A stretch of 60,175 bases of DNA from DATCZB01 sp035513215 (GTDB lineage Bacteria; Pseudomonadota; Gammaproteobacteria; Steroidobacterales; Rariloculaceae), in contig DATKCK010000047.1 of assembly GCA_035513215.1 (NCBI GenBank), positions 1 through 60,175 on the forward strand, in the 5' to 3' direction. Below, piece by piece: positions 16,924-24,395 of this stretch. Under the pieces are notes generated by a model. It ran no database searches. It was not told where the DNA came from and saw only the letters and a program-made list of their open reading frames with translations. A program made the position numbers and the translations under genes. Numbering within the stretch: position 1 is the first letter of the stretch; each line of letters begins with the position of its first letter.

Positions 16924-17679
16924 ATGAAAACTCTGGCAAGACTGGCGTTAGTGTCTTTGTTTTTCACGGTCGGACTTCCAGCTCAGGCACAGCCGGATTT
17001 CGACGTGCTCCCGACCGAAATTTTTGCCTGCAACTTTGTCGGTACGAGCGACATGGCCGATTTGAACGATGCGTTCGACGATTACAACGCCTGGGCTGAC
17101 GAGAACGGCATCAACGACCTGACGATTTACCTGCTCACACCGAATTTCTATAGCGAAGACTTCGAGTTCGACGTCATCGGCTTGAATTTCTGGCCTACCG
17201 GGGCCGCGTTCGGGAGCGGGAACGCCCGGATGGCAGGCGATCCGGATTCGCTTGCGAGCTTCGACGGCGTGGTCGATTGTGCGGCCCACAGTTTGTACGC
17301 GCTGGTTGGGGTAAAGCCGCCGACGCAGGACCCGCAGACGGGCGGCCTGTTCGAGTTCACGGACTGCACGATGCAAGGCGGCCGAAGCAACGATGAAGGC
17401 ATTGCCGCCGTAGCGGCCGCGAGCCAGCTATTCAGCCAGTGGAACCTCAACGACGCGCATGCGGCCATGTTCAACATCGCGGGCCTGCCGCCGGATACGA
17501 GCTACCAGTTCAAGTGGGTGACCTACTATCCGTCCTACGAGACATGGGGATCCTTGTTCGACAACATCGTCACCGGAGGTCACGTGCAGACGCTGGGTGC
17601 CATGCTCGATCCTGTGATGCGGTGCAATAGCTCCCGGATCTACAGCACGAGCGTCATGCGCACGGCGGCCGTCCAGTAA
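16924..17679 (+). CDS. Secreted protein of unknown function
   Basis: 251 aa from ATG at 16924, preceded by GGGGATA. The signal peptide is clear (KTLARLALVSLFFTVGLPAQA|Q). The mature part is acidic and aromatic-rich with five cysteines (for example FACNFV, VDCAAH, FTDCTMQ, MRCNSS), consistent with periplasmic or secreted disulfide-bonded folding. I recognise no domain. An own promoter at 16823-16851 suggests it is monocistronic. No neighbour points to a role. Confidence 0.65.
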   Translation: MKTLARLALVSLFFTVGLPAQAQPDFDVLPTEIFACNFVGTSDMADLNDAFDDYNAWADENGINDLTIYLLTPNFYSEDFEFDVIGLNFWPTGAAFGSGNARMAGDPDSLASFDGVVDCAAHSLYALVGVKPPTQDPQTGGLFEFTDCTMQGGRSNDEGIAAVAAASQLFSQWNLNDAHAAMFNIAGLPPDTSYQFKWVTYYPSYETWGSLFDNIVTGGHVQTLGAMLDPVMRCNSSRIYSTSVMRTAAVQ

Positions 17680-17796
17680 CGGTCGGCATACCTTTTAGGG
17701 CCGACAGCGGCACCGGTGTGCTTCGCTCGCGAGCGGGGCGTGCCGGTGCCGATCGACCGCGGACGGGCTTCGTGCATGCAGCCGCCTGGAACCCGG

Positions 17797-18663
17797 TTAC
17801 TCCATCAGACTCTGAACCGCGAGCCGCGTGAAGTTCTCCGGATTCATGAACCCGCCGCCCATCGTCTCGTCCCATTCCGACGTCACGCCGGCCGCGAGAA
17901 TCTGGTCGGCGTCGAGACCGTCCTCGATCAGTGACTGAAACCGGTCCCGGATCGTGCTCAGGATGCCGATCCATTCCTCGAGGTCGGCCCGGCTCGCGAG
18001 CGGTCCGTGCCCCGGAATGATCCGGGTCTCGTCGTTCGCAAGCTCGAGCACGCGCTCGCCCGCCGCGATGAGGCCGTCGAACGAGCCGCCGCTGTCGACG
18101 TCGATGAACGGATAGACGCCATTGAAGAACGTGTCGCCCATGTGGACGGCGTTCAGGGTCGTGAAGTGAACGACCGTGTCGCCGTCGGTATGGGCCGGCG
18201 GCACGTGGATCAGATCGACCTCGTCGCCGTTCCAGTCGAGCCGGACGCGATCCGGATAGGTCAGGTTCGGGAAGCCCGCGGGATTCGCGTCGTCGGCCGT
18301 CTCGAGCCGCGCGCGGACATTGGTGTGCGCCATGATGAAGGCGCCGGCATTGCCGAACTCGGGATTGCCGCCCGTGTGATCGCCGTGCCAGTGCGTGTTG
18401 ATGACGAGCTCGACCTCGCCGCCGCCGGCGGCGTTGACGGCCGCCTGAATCCTTTCGCTCAGCGGCGCGAACTGGGTATCGATGATCAAAGCGCCGTCAT
18501 CGCCGACACTCAAGCCGATGTTGCCGCCCTGGCCGACGAGCATGTAGAGATCGTCGGCGACGGGGATCGTTTCGATCTCGACTGCCGAGAGGTCCTGGGC
18601 GTGGATCGGAATCGCGATCAGGCAGGCCGTCGCTACGAGAGTCGATTTCGCCGTTGTTTTCAT
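17797..18663 (-). CDS. Periplasmic MBL-fold metallo-hydrolase
   Basis: 288 aa from ATG at 18663, with a signal peptide (STLVATACLIAIPIHAQ). The metallo-beta-lactamase fold motif HWHGDH (His 91, His 93, Asp 95, His 96) is intact. Further metal ligands are expected in the later GDTFFNG and IIPGHGPLA segments, both present. It should bind two zinc ions and hydrolyse an ester, lactone or lactam; the quinoprotein-associated SoxH-like subgroup is the closest I recall. It is transcribed divergently from the flavocytochrome operon across about 96 bp, so a link to that pathway is possible. Confidence 0.85.
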   Translation of the reverse strand: MKTTAKSTLVATACLIAIPIHAQDLSAVEIETIPVADDLYMLVGQGGNIGLSVGDDGALIIDTQFAPLSERIQAAVNAAGGGEVELVINTHWHGDHTGGNPEFGNAGAFIMAHTNVRARLETADDANPAGFPNLTYPDRVRLDWNGDEVDLIHVPPAHTDGDTVVHFTTLNAVHMGDTFFNGVYPFIDVDSGGSFDGLIAAGERVLELANDETRIIPGHGPLASRADLEEWIGILSTIRDRFQSLIEDGLDADQILAAGVTSEWDETMGGGFMNPENFTRLAVQSLME

Positions 18664-18707
18664 TCGTCTTTTCTCCGCTGCGAAGTCGTGGGGCGCCCAA
18701 TATGAAT

Positions 18708-18732
18708 CGGGTCACAGGGCTATAATGACCCG
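18708..18732 (+). promoter_or_regulatory. -10 box inside an inverted repeat upstream of flavocytochrome operon
   Basis: CGGGTCA (18708-18714) and TGACCCG (18726-18732) form a perfect 7-bp inverted repeat with an 11-nt spacer. The consensus -10 hexamer TATAAT (18721-18726) lies within it. A regulator bound here would cover the promoter of the 18760 operon. No strong -35 is visible, suggesting an activator or a weak basal promoter. Confidence 0.45.
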
Positions 18733-18759
18733 AAGCCTAGCAAAAAAAGGGGCTCAACG

Positions 18760-19356
18760 ATGCCGAGCCGCAGAACCCTGCTCCAGACCGCCGTCGCCAT
18801 CGCCGGCTCGCCGCTCGCGCCCGGTGTCATCTACGCCGGCAGCGCCCGCGCGGCCGCGCAGATGGGCGTGCTCTACGACCACCGCCATCGCGAGGCCCGC
18901 GCCTTCAGGCTCCGCGCCGCGCAGTTGAACGCGCCGGTCCACGGCACCGAGGACGGCGACATCACCGATCTCTGGCAGCACTACTTCAGCGTTGCGTGGA
19001 AGGGCGAGCCGATGCCGCTGGCCGGGCTCACCGAGCGCCCGGCGCTGTTCATGCTCGAGCAGCTCGGCTTCCAGCACGGAATGCGCGTCTTTTTCCAGGC
19101 CGAGCACGAGCCGGACGGGCAGGGCGGCTGGACACACACGATCGTCCGCTCGTCGCGCCCGGCGCTCAAAGGTCAGCTCGAAGCCGCGGGAAGCGACTGG
19201 CCCGCCGTGCTTGCCGATCAGCTCCTGACCGCGCCGCAGACGGTCGCGTCGAAGGACATCACACCCACCGGCGCTGCGATGGCCGCGCGCATCGATGAGC
19301 CGGCCAGGCTCTATTCCTGGATCATCGCGCCGCGCTCGGTCGCAAACCATCTATAG
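18760..19356 (+). CDS. Tat-exported protein of unknown function
   Basis: 198 aa from ATG at 18760, with AAGGGG upstream. The N-terminus PSRRTLLQTAVAIAGSPLAPGV is a twin-arginine leader. The mature part contains DHRHREARAFRLRAAQ and a central WQHYFSVAWKGEPMPLAGLTERPALFMLEQLG; no known domain is recognised. It lies 15 bp before the flavoprotein gene and shares its promoter, so it is probably an accessory protein of that periplasmic oxidoreductase (cofactor insertion, substrate binding or a structural subunit). The accessory role is inference from operon position. Confidence 0.65.
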   Translation: MPSRRTLLQTAVAIAGSPLAPGVIYAGSARAAAQMGVLYDHRHREARAFRLRAAQLNAPVHGTEDGDITDLWQHYFSVAWKGEPMPLAGLTERPALFMLEQLGFQHGMRVFFQAEHEPDGQGGWTHTIVRSSRPALKGQLEAAGSDWPAVLADQLLTAPQTVASKDITPTGAAMAARIDEPARLYSWIIAPRSVANHL

Positions 19357-19371
19357 AAGGAGAGGAATCGC

Positions 19372-20904
19372 ATGGCCTTACCTCCCAATGTCAGCGAGCG
19401 CGACTTCAACCGCGCGCTCGAGCAATTCAGCAACATCGTCGGCTCCGAATGGGTGTTTTCCTCGGACGAGGATGTCGCGCTCTACCGCGACGCCTACTCG
19501 ATCTACTGGGGCGAGCCCGAGGAGCGCGTCGCGTCGGGCGCCGTCGCGCCGGACACGGTCGAGCAGGTTCAGGCCGTCGTCCGCGCCGCGAACGAGTTCC
19601 GCATTCCGCTCTATCCGATTTCGACCGGTCGCAATCTCGCCTACGGCGGCTCGGCCCCGGCCTACTCCGGTAGCGTCGTGCTCGATCTGAAGCGAATGAA
19701 CCGCGTGCTCGAGGTCAACGAGCGAAACGCCTACGCATTGGTCGAGCCCGGCGTCAGCTACTTCGATCTCTACAACCACATCGAGGAGCGCAATCTCAAT
19801 GTCTGGATCGATCCGCCCGATCCGGGCTGGGGCAGCGTCATCGGCAATGCGCTCGACGGCGGCGGCGGCTGGACGGCGTATCCGTATCGCGATCACTTCG
19901 GCGCGCATTGCGGCATGGAGGTCGTGCTCGGCGACGGCGACATCGTCCGCACCGGCATGGGCGCGCTGCCGAACGGCAGTACCTGGCAGGAGAACAAGTG
20001 GGGCTACGGCCCCTGGGTCGACGGGCTGTTTCGCCAGGGCAACATGGGCGTTGTGACGAAGATGGGCTTCTGGCTGATGCCTAAGCCCGAGGCCTACATC
20101 TCGGGCACGGCGACCGTACCTGACGACGAAGGCGCCGTCGGCCTGATGGATACGCTGAACCTGCTCGAGAACACCGGCATCGTCAATGGCTCGACGCAGC
20201 TCGGCGGCGGCGGCGCGGGCGGTGCCGGTTTCGGCGGCGGCGGCTGGTCGCTGCAGGTGCCGATCTACGGGCCGGCGAACGTCATCCGCGCGCAGCTCGA
20301 TTACTGCCGGCAGAAGTTCGAGGCCATCGAAGGCTGCACGTTCACCGAGGAGCCGCTCGTCCGCATCCCGCTCTCGCCCGAGGACCGCGCGCGCGTCCGG
20401 CTCGTGAACTTCGGCATCCCGAATCTCTCGACCTTCTCGATGCTCGGCCGGAGTCCCTTCCAGCCGAACCCGGCCGGCGGGCACATCGGCTTCTCGCCGA
20501 TCGTCCCGCGCCGCGGCGAGGACCTCGTGCGCTTTCGCAACTGGTATCAGGCGAACGCGGCCGAGGTCTCGGGCGGCGAGAATCTCGGCATCATCGGCCC
20601 CGTCTTCATGACGAACTGGGAACGCTCGCTAGTCGGGCTCATCATGTTCCCGATCTCGAAGGACCCGGAGCACAACAGCAAGATCCGCGACGCGTTCGTG
20701 CGCTGGGTCGAGCTCGCCGCGGCCGAGGGCTGGGCCGAGTACCGCGCGCCGACGGTCTATCAGGATCTGATCGCGAGCACCTACGACTACAACGACAATG
20801 CGCTGACGCGCATGCGCGAGAAGATCAAGGACGCGGTCGATCCGAACGGGATCATCTCGGCCGGGCGCTATGGGGTTTGGCCCAGGCACCTGAGGGACGC
20901 GTGA
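19372..20904 (+). CDS. Vanillyl-alcohol oxidase / p-cresol methylhydroxylase-like flavoprotein
   Basis: 510 aa from ATG at 19372 with a strong AAGGAGAGG. The FAD-binding PP-loop region is ISTGRNLAYGGSAPAYSGSVVLD (about residues 84-106). Further VAO/PCMH-type segments are PPDPGWGSVIGNALDGGGGWTAYPY, HCGMEVVLGDGDIVRTGMGA and RQGNMGVVTKMGFWLMP. Such enzymes oxidise 4-hydroxybenzyl substrates (p-cresol, eugenol, vanillyl alcohol) through a quinone methide. The cytochrome c gene immediately downstream argues for a dehydrogenase of the PchF/eugenol-hydroxylase type rather than an oxidase. A Gly-rich stretch (GGGGAGGAGFGGGG) replaces part of a loop near residue 280. No leader is seen; export may depend on a partner. 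Confidence 0.85.
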   Translation: MALPPNVSERDFNRALEQFSNIVGSEWVFSSDEDVALYRDAYSIYWGEPEERVASGAVAPDTVEQVQAVVRAANEFRIPLYPISTGRNLAYGGSAPAYSGSVVLDLKRMNRVLEVNERNAYALVEPGVSYFDLYNHIEERNLNVWIDPPDPGWGSVIGNALDGGGGWTAYPYRDHFGAHCGMEVVLGDGDIVRTGMGALPNGSTWQENKWGYGPWVDGLFRQGNMGVVTKMGFWLMPKPEAYISGTATVPDDEGAVGLMDTLNLLENTGIVNGSTQLGGGGAGGAGFGGGGWSLQVPIYGPANVIRAQLDYCRQKFEAIEGCTFTEEPLVRIPLSPEDRARVRLVNFGIPNLSTFSMLGRSPFQPNPAGGHIGFSPIVPRRGEDLVRFRNWYQANAAEVSGGENLGIIGPVFMTNWERSLVGLIMFPISKDPEHNSKIRDAFVRWVELAAAEGWAEYRAPTVYQDLIASTYDYNDNALTRMREKIKDAVDPNGIISAGRYGVWPRHLRDA

Positions 20905-21257
20905 TGCGGTCTCGCGGCGTCGTGCTCATCTCTGCGTTTGCGATCGGCATCGTCATCGCCATTTTGCTCTTCTCGAGCATGGCTACCGGGCAGACGGCGG
21001 CCGCGGAGCGCGGCGAGGCCGTCTACGATCACTGGTGCGAGCCGTGCCACGCGGCGGGGCTGGGGCATCCGGGGACGCAGAGTCTCGAGGTGAAGTACCG
21101 CGGCGAGCTGCCGGCCGTGCTGGCGGAGCGCGACGATCTCACGTCCGAATTCGTCCGGACGATGGTGCGCGAGGGAATTCTGATGATGGCGCCGTTTCGC
21201 AAGACTGAGGTGACGGACGCAGAGCTCGACGATATCGCCGCGTATCTGACGGAGTAG
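20904..21257 (+). CDS. c-type cytochrome subunit (PchC-like)
   Basis: 117 aa from ATG at 20904, which shares one base with the flavoprotein stop (TGATG). One N-terminal membrane or signal helix (VVLISAFAIGIVIAILLFSS) precedes the haem motif CEPCH (Cys 45 - His 49); MMAPF near residue 94 offers the Met axial ligand. The size and position match the cytochrome subunit that takes electrons from PCMH/eugenol hydroxylase-type flavoproteins. The leader may serve as a membrane anchor. A REP-like cluster follows the stop directly. Confidence 0.88.
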   Translation: MRSRGVVLISAFAIGIVIAILLFSSMATGQTAAAERGEAVYDHWCEPCHAAGLGHPGTQSLEVKYRGELPAVLAERDDLTSEFVRTMVREGILMMAPFRKTEVTDAELDDIAAYLTE

Positions 21258-21263
21258 GACGTG

Positions 21264-21321
21264 TAATGGGGTCAGAGTAATGGGGTCAGACACCATTCAG
21301 GCGAGACCCCATTCAGGCGGA
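21264..21321. repeat. REP-like repeat cluster 1
   Basis: Degenerate units of the GGGGTCAGA...CCC repeat: AATGGGGTCAGAG, AATGGGGTCAGACACC, then two CATTCAGGCG-flanked pieces. It lies in the gap between the cytochrome gene and a convergent small gene. Same family as the clusters at 25.7, 34.6, 35.2, 44.6, 48.2 and 52.7 kb. Confidence 0.8.
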
Positions 21322-21338
21322 ATGGCAAACAGTCGCCG

Positions 21339-21632
21339 CTACCTCCGGCCGGCTGGTCCCGCCGCCTTCCCGAGAACAACGTGAACGCGGCCGCGTTTTT
21401 GCAATCGCCGCTCGTTGAGGCGAATCACGATCAGCTCGACAGCGTCCGTGACCTTGTCGAGGCCGCCGGCGCGATAGCCGACGATCGTGTTGTCGCCCTG
21501 GCAGATCTCGTAGCGATACCAGTCGTTTCCGACTGCGCCGCCCGGAGCGGCGACCGAACGTATGGAGACGATCTCGAACGGGTTAGGGAGAACGAGATCG
21601 CTTTCCGGCGCAGGCTGGTTGCCCGCTACCAC
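21339..21632 (-). CDS. Small conserved protein overlapping RRM gene
   Basis: 97 aa from a GTG at 21632; no ATG is in frame. The core IRSVAAPGGAVGNDWYRYEICQGDNTIVGYRAGGLDKV followed by AVELIVIRLNERRLQKRGRVHVVLG resembles a small hypothetical family with a 'YRYxIxQGxNxIVGYR...LNERR' pattern that I recall from proteobacteria. The start overlaps the end of the upstream RRM gene by 7 bp, which suggests translational coupling and a related role in RNA metabolism. No catalytic motif or signal peptide. Confidence 0.6.
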   Translation of the reverse strand: MVAGNQPAPESDLVLPNPFEIVSIRSVAAPGGAVGNDWYRYEICQGDNTIVGYRAGGLDKVTDAVELIVIRLNERRLQKRGRVHVVLGKAAGPAGRR

Positions 21633-21985
21633 CGGTTGCCGTCGCCGCCGTAGCCCCCGCGCCCGCCACCACCGCCGCCGCCGCCGCCGCCGTAGCCACC
21701 GCGTCCGCCGCGGCCTCCGCCGCCGCCGCCGCGATTGGTCTGCGGCCTCGCCTCGCTGATCTTCATCGGCCGTCCGTCGAGGTCGTTGCCGTTGAGCTCC
21801 GAGATCGCGGCGCTGGCCTCCGAATCATTGCTCATCTCGACGAAGGCAAAGCCCTTGCTCCGGCCCGTATCGCGATCGGTGATGATCTTGACCGACTCCA
21901 CGCGCCCGTGTGCGGAGAACGTCCTCTCCAGCATGTCCTCCGTAACCGAGTACGGAAGATTACCGACATAAAGCTTTCGACCCAT
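21626..21985 (-). CDS. RRM RNA-binding protein with Gly-rich tail
   Basis: 119 aa from ATG at 21985 (MGRKLYVGNLPYSV). One RNA recognition motif fills residues 1-80: RNP2 is KLYVGNL, RNP1 is RSKGFAFVEM. A tail of about 40 residues is Gly/Arg-rich (RGGYGGG units), like cyanobacterial Rbp and plant glycine-rich cold proteins. It binds single-stranded RNA and is probably a cold- or stress-induced chaperone, in keeping with the cold-shock gene next door. Preceded by GGAGAG. The Gly-rich tail in the DNA is a GC-rich imperfect repeat prone to slippage. Confidence 0.9.
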   Translation of the reverse strand: MGRKLYVGNLPYSVTEDMLERTFSAHGRVESVKIITDRDTGRSKGFAFVEMSNDSEASAAISELNGNDLDGRPMKISEARPQTNRGGGGGGRGGRGGYGGGGGGGGGGRGGYGGDGNRW

Positions 21986-22311
21986 TTTTAGCAACTCTCC
22001 AATGAATATTCTTACCGCGAAAGGAGAGCAGGGTTTGCGCCTTGGACTCGTTTGACGGCAGGGACCGCCATCGTAATCGAAAATAGGTCGCCACGCCGCC
22101 TATTTTGGCGGTGGTGAGCGAAACCGTGGCGGAAATCCTTGCATTGCCGCCGGTAATGCCCCACGATTACGGGGATAATCTAGCCATTCTGGCTGCCTGC
22201 CTATCGGTCCCGATCCCCGGGCACGCGATCCCAAGACACCCATTACGAGCCTGATTATTCGTTGTCCGCGCCCGATTGCGCGCGGTGTTTGCTATTTCTG
22301 AGGAGGCCACT
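21986..22311. other. Divergent leader region between RRM and cold-shock genes
   Basis: 326 bp without a gene. It must hold both promoters and the long 5' leader usual for cspA-type mRNAs. An inverted repeat AAATAGG (22081-22087) / CCTATTT (22099-22105) with an 11-nt spacer is the most regular element; its role is unknown. No clear -35/-10 pair was identified. Confidence 0.4.
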
Positions 22312-22515
22312 ATGGCTATTGGAACCGTCAAATTTTTCGATGCACAGCGCGGATTCGGGTTTATCGCACCCGAGGACGGCGCGAAGGACGTCTTCGTTCA
22401 CAAGAGCGCCGTCGAGAAGGCCGGCATGCCGACGCTGCGCGAAGGACAGCGGGTCAGTTACGAGGTCGTAACCGAGCGCGGCAAGACGGCGGCCGGCAAT
22501 CTCGCCGCTGCCTGA
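22312..22515 (+). CDS. Cold-shock protein (CspA family)
   Basis: 67 aa from ATG at 22312 after GAGGAGG. The complete cold-shock domain is visible: GTVKFFDAQRGFGFI (RNP1-like), DVFVHKSAV (RNP2-like), then LREGQRVSYEVVTERGKTAAGNL. It binds single-stranded RNA/DNA and melts mRNA structure at low temperature. A strong intrinsic terminator follows within 20 bp, so it is a single-gene transcript. It lies in a cluster with two RRM proteins and a small basic protein, all likely RNA-binding. Confidence 0.95.
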   Translation: MAIGTVKFFDAQRGFGFIAPEDGAKDVFVHKSAVEKAGMPTLREGQRVSYEVVTERGKTAAGNLAAA

Positions 22516-22533
22516 CGGGACGTAACGCCAAAG

Positions 22534-22563
22534 AAGCAGCCCGCTCGGGCGGGCTGCTTTCTT
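22534..22563 (+). terminator. Intrinsic terminator after cold-shock gene
   Basis: Perfect 11-bp stem AAGCAGCCCGC / GCGGGCTGCTT with a TCGG tetraloop, followed by TTTCTT. It starts 18 bp after the cold-shock stop codon. Confidence 0.85.
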
Positions 22564-22573
22564 GCAGCAACGC

Positions 22574-22849
22574 ATGGATAGGCTCGGGATTGTGGAAAAC
22601 TGCCTCTACGTCGGCAATCTGCCTTCGTCGGCAACGGATGCCGAGCTCAAGGCGAAATTCGAGCAGTTCGGATCGGTTTTGTCCGCCGTCATCGCGACGG
22701 ATTCCGCCACCGGACGCAGCAAGCGGTTCGCGCACATCGAAATGGCAACGCGGGCCGAAGCGCTGGCCGCAATCAGAAGGCTCAACATGACTTTGTACGA
22801 TGACGTAATCATGTCCGTCAGTAGAGTCAGGGCCGACCGGCGGTCATAG
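22574..22849 (+). CDS. RRM-domain RNA-binding protein, no Gly tail
   Basis: 91 aa from ATG at 22574, only 10 bp after the terminator of the cold-shock gene. RNP2 is CLYVGNLP, RNP1 is RSKRFAHIEM, with the helix DAELKAKFEQFGSVL between; RNP1 has the aromatic Phe and a His at the second aromatic position instead of the usual GFAFV. Unlike its paralogue at 21626-21985 it lacks the Gly-rich tail and ends soon after the RRM (VRADRRS). Expression requires either read-through or a promoter within the cold-shock gene. Confidence 0.85.
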   Translation: MDRLGIVENCLYVGNLPSSATDAELKAKFEQFGSVLSAVIATDSATGRSKRFAHIEMATRAEALAAIRRLNMTLYDDVIMSVSRVRADRRS

Positions 22850-22866
22850 TCCACGGAGGATGCGAT

Positions 22867-23013
22867 ATGGGACGACCCAGCCCGCAGACACAGGCCAAGC
22901 GGCAACGCGAGCAGGCCAAGAAGGAAAAGCGGCAGGCGAAAGAAAAGAAGCGCGCCGCCCGCAAGGCCGCGAAGGACTCGGCCGGTGAAGTGGAAGCCGG
23001 CGAGGCCGACTGA
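22867..23013 (+). CDS. Small Lys/Arg-rich protein
   Basis: 48 aa from ATG at 22867, preceded by GGAGGATGCG. MGRPSPQTQAKRQREQAK, then repeated KKEKRQAKEKKRAARKAA, then an acidic tail ending GEVEAGEAD. It is predicted to be one long charged helix, basic then acidic, and cytoplasmic. It follows the RRM gene by 17 bp, so the two are probably cotranscribed; an RNA-associated or ribosome-associated role is plausible but unproven. Too short for most gene finders, but the strong ribosome-binding site and composition support it. Confidence 0.65.
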   Translation: MGRPSPQTQAKRQREQAKKEKRQAKEKKRAARKAAKDSAGEVEAGEAD

Positions 23014-23095
23014 CGCCGTCGCAAAAGGCGCTCGGGTTCCCGCGGCGCTATAGTAATAGTAGGATCTGTGGCGCCTGAGTTGGGGGGACTTCGGG

Positions 23096-23854
23096 ATGGC
23101 CGAAATCGAATCGCAGGTCGCGATGCGCGCATCCGCCGCGCGCGGCGCAACGCGCCAGCGCGTACGCAGCAGGTTCTATGTCGGGATTGCCGTCTTCATG
23201 CTGGCGATGATCCTGGTCGGATTCTGGCCGTCGTATTACGGCGCGCTGGTTCGCGGCGCCGCGGAGGCGCCGGTGATCCTGCACGTCCACGGTGCGATCT
23301 TCATGGGCTGGATGCTGCTCTTCATCCTCCAGACCGTTGTCGCGGCGCGCAGCGATCTCCGTCTGCACCGTTCGCTCGGCAGCTTCGGCATCGCCTACGG
23401 CGCGCTCCTCTGGCTCGTCGGCCTGCTCGTGAGCTTCGTGGCGCCCGTCATCAACGTGAACTCCGGCGAATGGAGCGTCGTCGACGCCGCGATCTTCCTG
23501 CCGATCCCTTTCGGCGACATGGTGCTGTTCGGCGCGTTCTTCCTCGCGGCCGTGCTGAACCGGCACAGGCCCGAGATACACAAGCGCTGCATGGTGGTCG
23601 CGACGATTGCCGTTTGCTTCGCGGCCGCGTTCCGCCTTCAGGCACTCGGCGTCTCGATTCCGCTCGCGATCGCGATCTGGTACGTGCCGCTCGCCATCTG
23701 CATGGGCTACGACCTGCGCAAGACGCGGCGCGTGCACCCGGTCTACTGGATCGGCGCCGTGGCGATGGCGATCGCGCTACTGCGGCTGCCTTTCGGCAAC
23801 ACGGAGTTCTGGCTCTCGTTCGGCGTGCCGCTGTTCGAGTCGCTGACGGCTTGA
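23096..23854 (+). CDS. Multi-pass membrane protein, unknown
   Basis: 252 aa from ATG at 23096. About six or seven transmembrane segments are apparent, including FYVGIAVFMLAMILVGFWP, APVILHVHGAIFMGWMLLFILQT, GIAYGALLWLVGLLVSFVAP and ALGVSIPLAIAIWYVPLAI. Conserved-looking histidines sit at LHVHGAIF, LRLHRSLG and EIHKRC, a spacing that might bind haem or metal within the membrane. I recall similar hypothetical proteins from proteobacteria but no named function. Neighbours give no context: it is monocistronic and converges on the AHSA1 gene. Confidence 0.7.
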   Translation: MAEIESQVAMRASAARGATRQRVRSRFYVGIAVFMLAMILVGFWPSYYGALVRGAAEAPVILHVHGAIFMGWMLLFILQTVVAARSDLRLHRSLGSFGIAYGALLWLVGLLVSFVAPVINVNSGEWSVVDAAIFLPIPFGDMVLFGAFFLAAVLNRHRPEIHKRCMVVATIAVCFAAAFRLQALGVSIPLAIAIWYVPLAICMGYDLRKTRRVHPVYWIGAVAMAIALLRLPFGNTEFWLSFGVPLFESLTA

Positions 23855-23897
23855 CGCCGTGCCGATGGGCACGATGATGGCATGCGGCTCCCGCCGG

Positions 23898-24395
23898 CTA
23901 TAGCCGCGAGGCTGCTGCCAGAAGCGCCTCGAGCTGATCCTGAGCGATCGTGAACCCTTCCTGCATGCCCATCTCGAGGATGCGGTCCATGTCCTCGACG
24001 CTCGCGTACTGAACCATGCTGACGAGCCGCGTGGTTTCATCCTCGGCGATGAAGCGCATGTCCATATCCTGGCGCGGCAGCGACTCGATGACGTTGCCGT
24101 CGGCATCGCAGAAGACGTCGCTCGACTTGAAGCGCGTCTTGGGCTCGATCTCGAGGTAGTCCATGCGCCCGTGATGCGCGCTGCCGTCGGGGCCTTTCAT
24201 AGCGTAGTGCCAGTAGCCGCCGACGCGAAAGTCCATGTGCACGGTCTGCACCTTCCACGGCGCCGGGCCCCACCACTGATCGAGGATCGCGGGATCCGTC
24301 AGGGCCTGCCAGACACGGGCGATGCTCGCGGGGAAGACCCGCTCGATCGTCAGGGTCGCGGGTTTTTCGTCTTTCCTGAATGTCGTCTTGCTCAT
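23898..24395 (-). CDS. SRPBCC/AHSA1-domain protein
   Basis: 165 aa from ATG at 24395. The START-like AHSA1 fold is recognisable by TLTIERVFPASIARVWQALTDPAILDQWWGPAPWKVQTVHMDFRVGGYW and later GRMDYLEIEPKTRFKSSDVFCD. It forms a hydrophobic cavity that binds an unknown ligand. Genes of this type regularly follow an ArsR regulator, as here, and are thought to be its regulated target. The start overlaps the stop of a 32-aa frame (ATGA), which in turn overlaps the ArsR gene, so all three form one unit. Confidence 0.88.
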   Translation of the reverse strand: MSKTTFRKDEKPATLTIERVFPASIARVWQALTDPAILDQWWGPAPWKVQTVHMDFRVGGYWHYAMKGPDGSAHHGRMDYLEIEPKTRFKSSDVFCDADGNVIESLPRQDMDMRFIAEDETTRLVSMVQYASVEDMDRILEMGMQEGFTIAQDQLEALLAAASRL

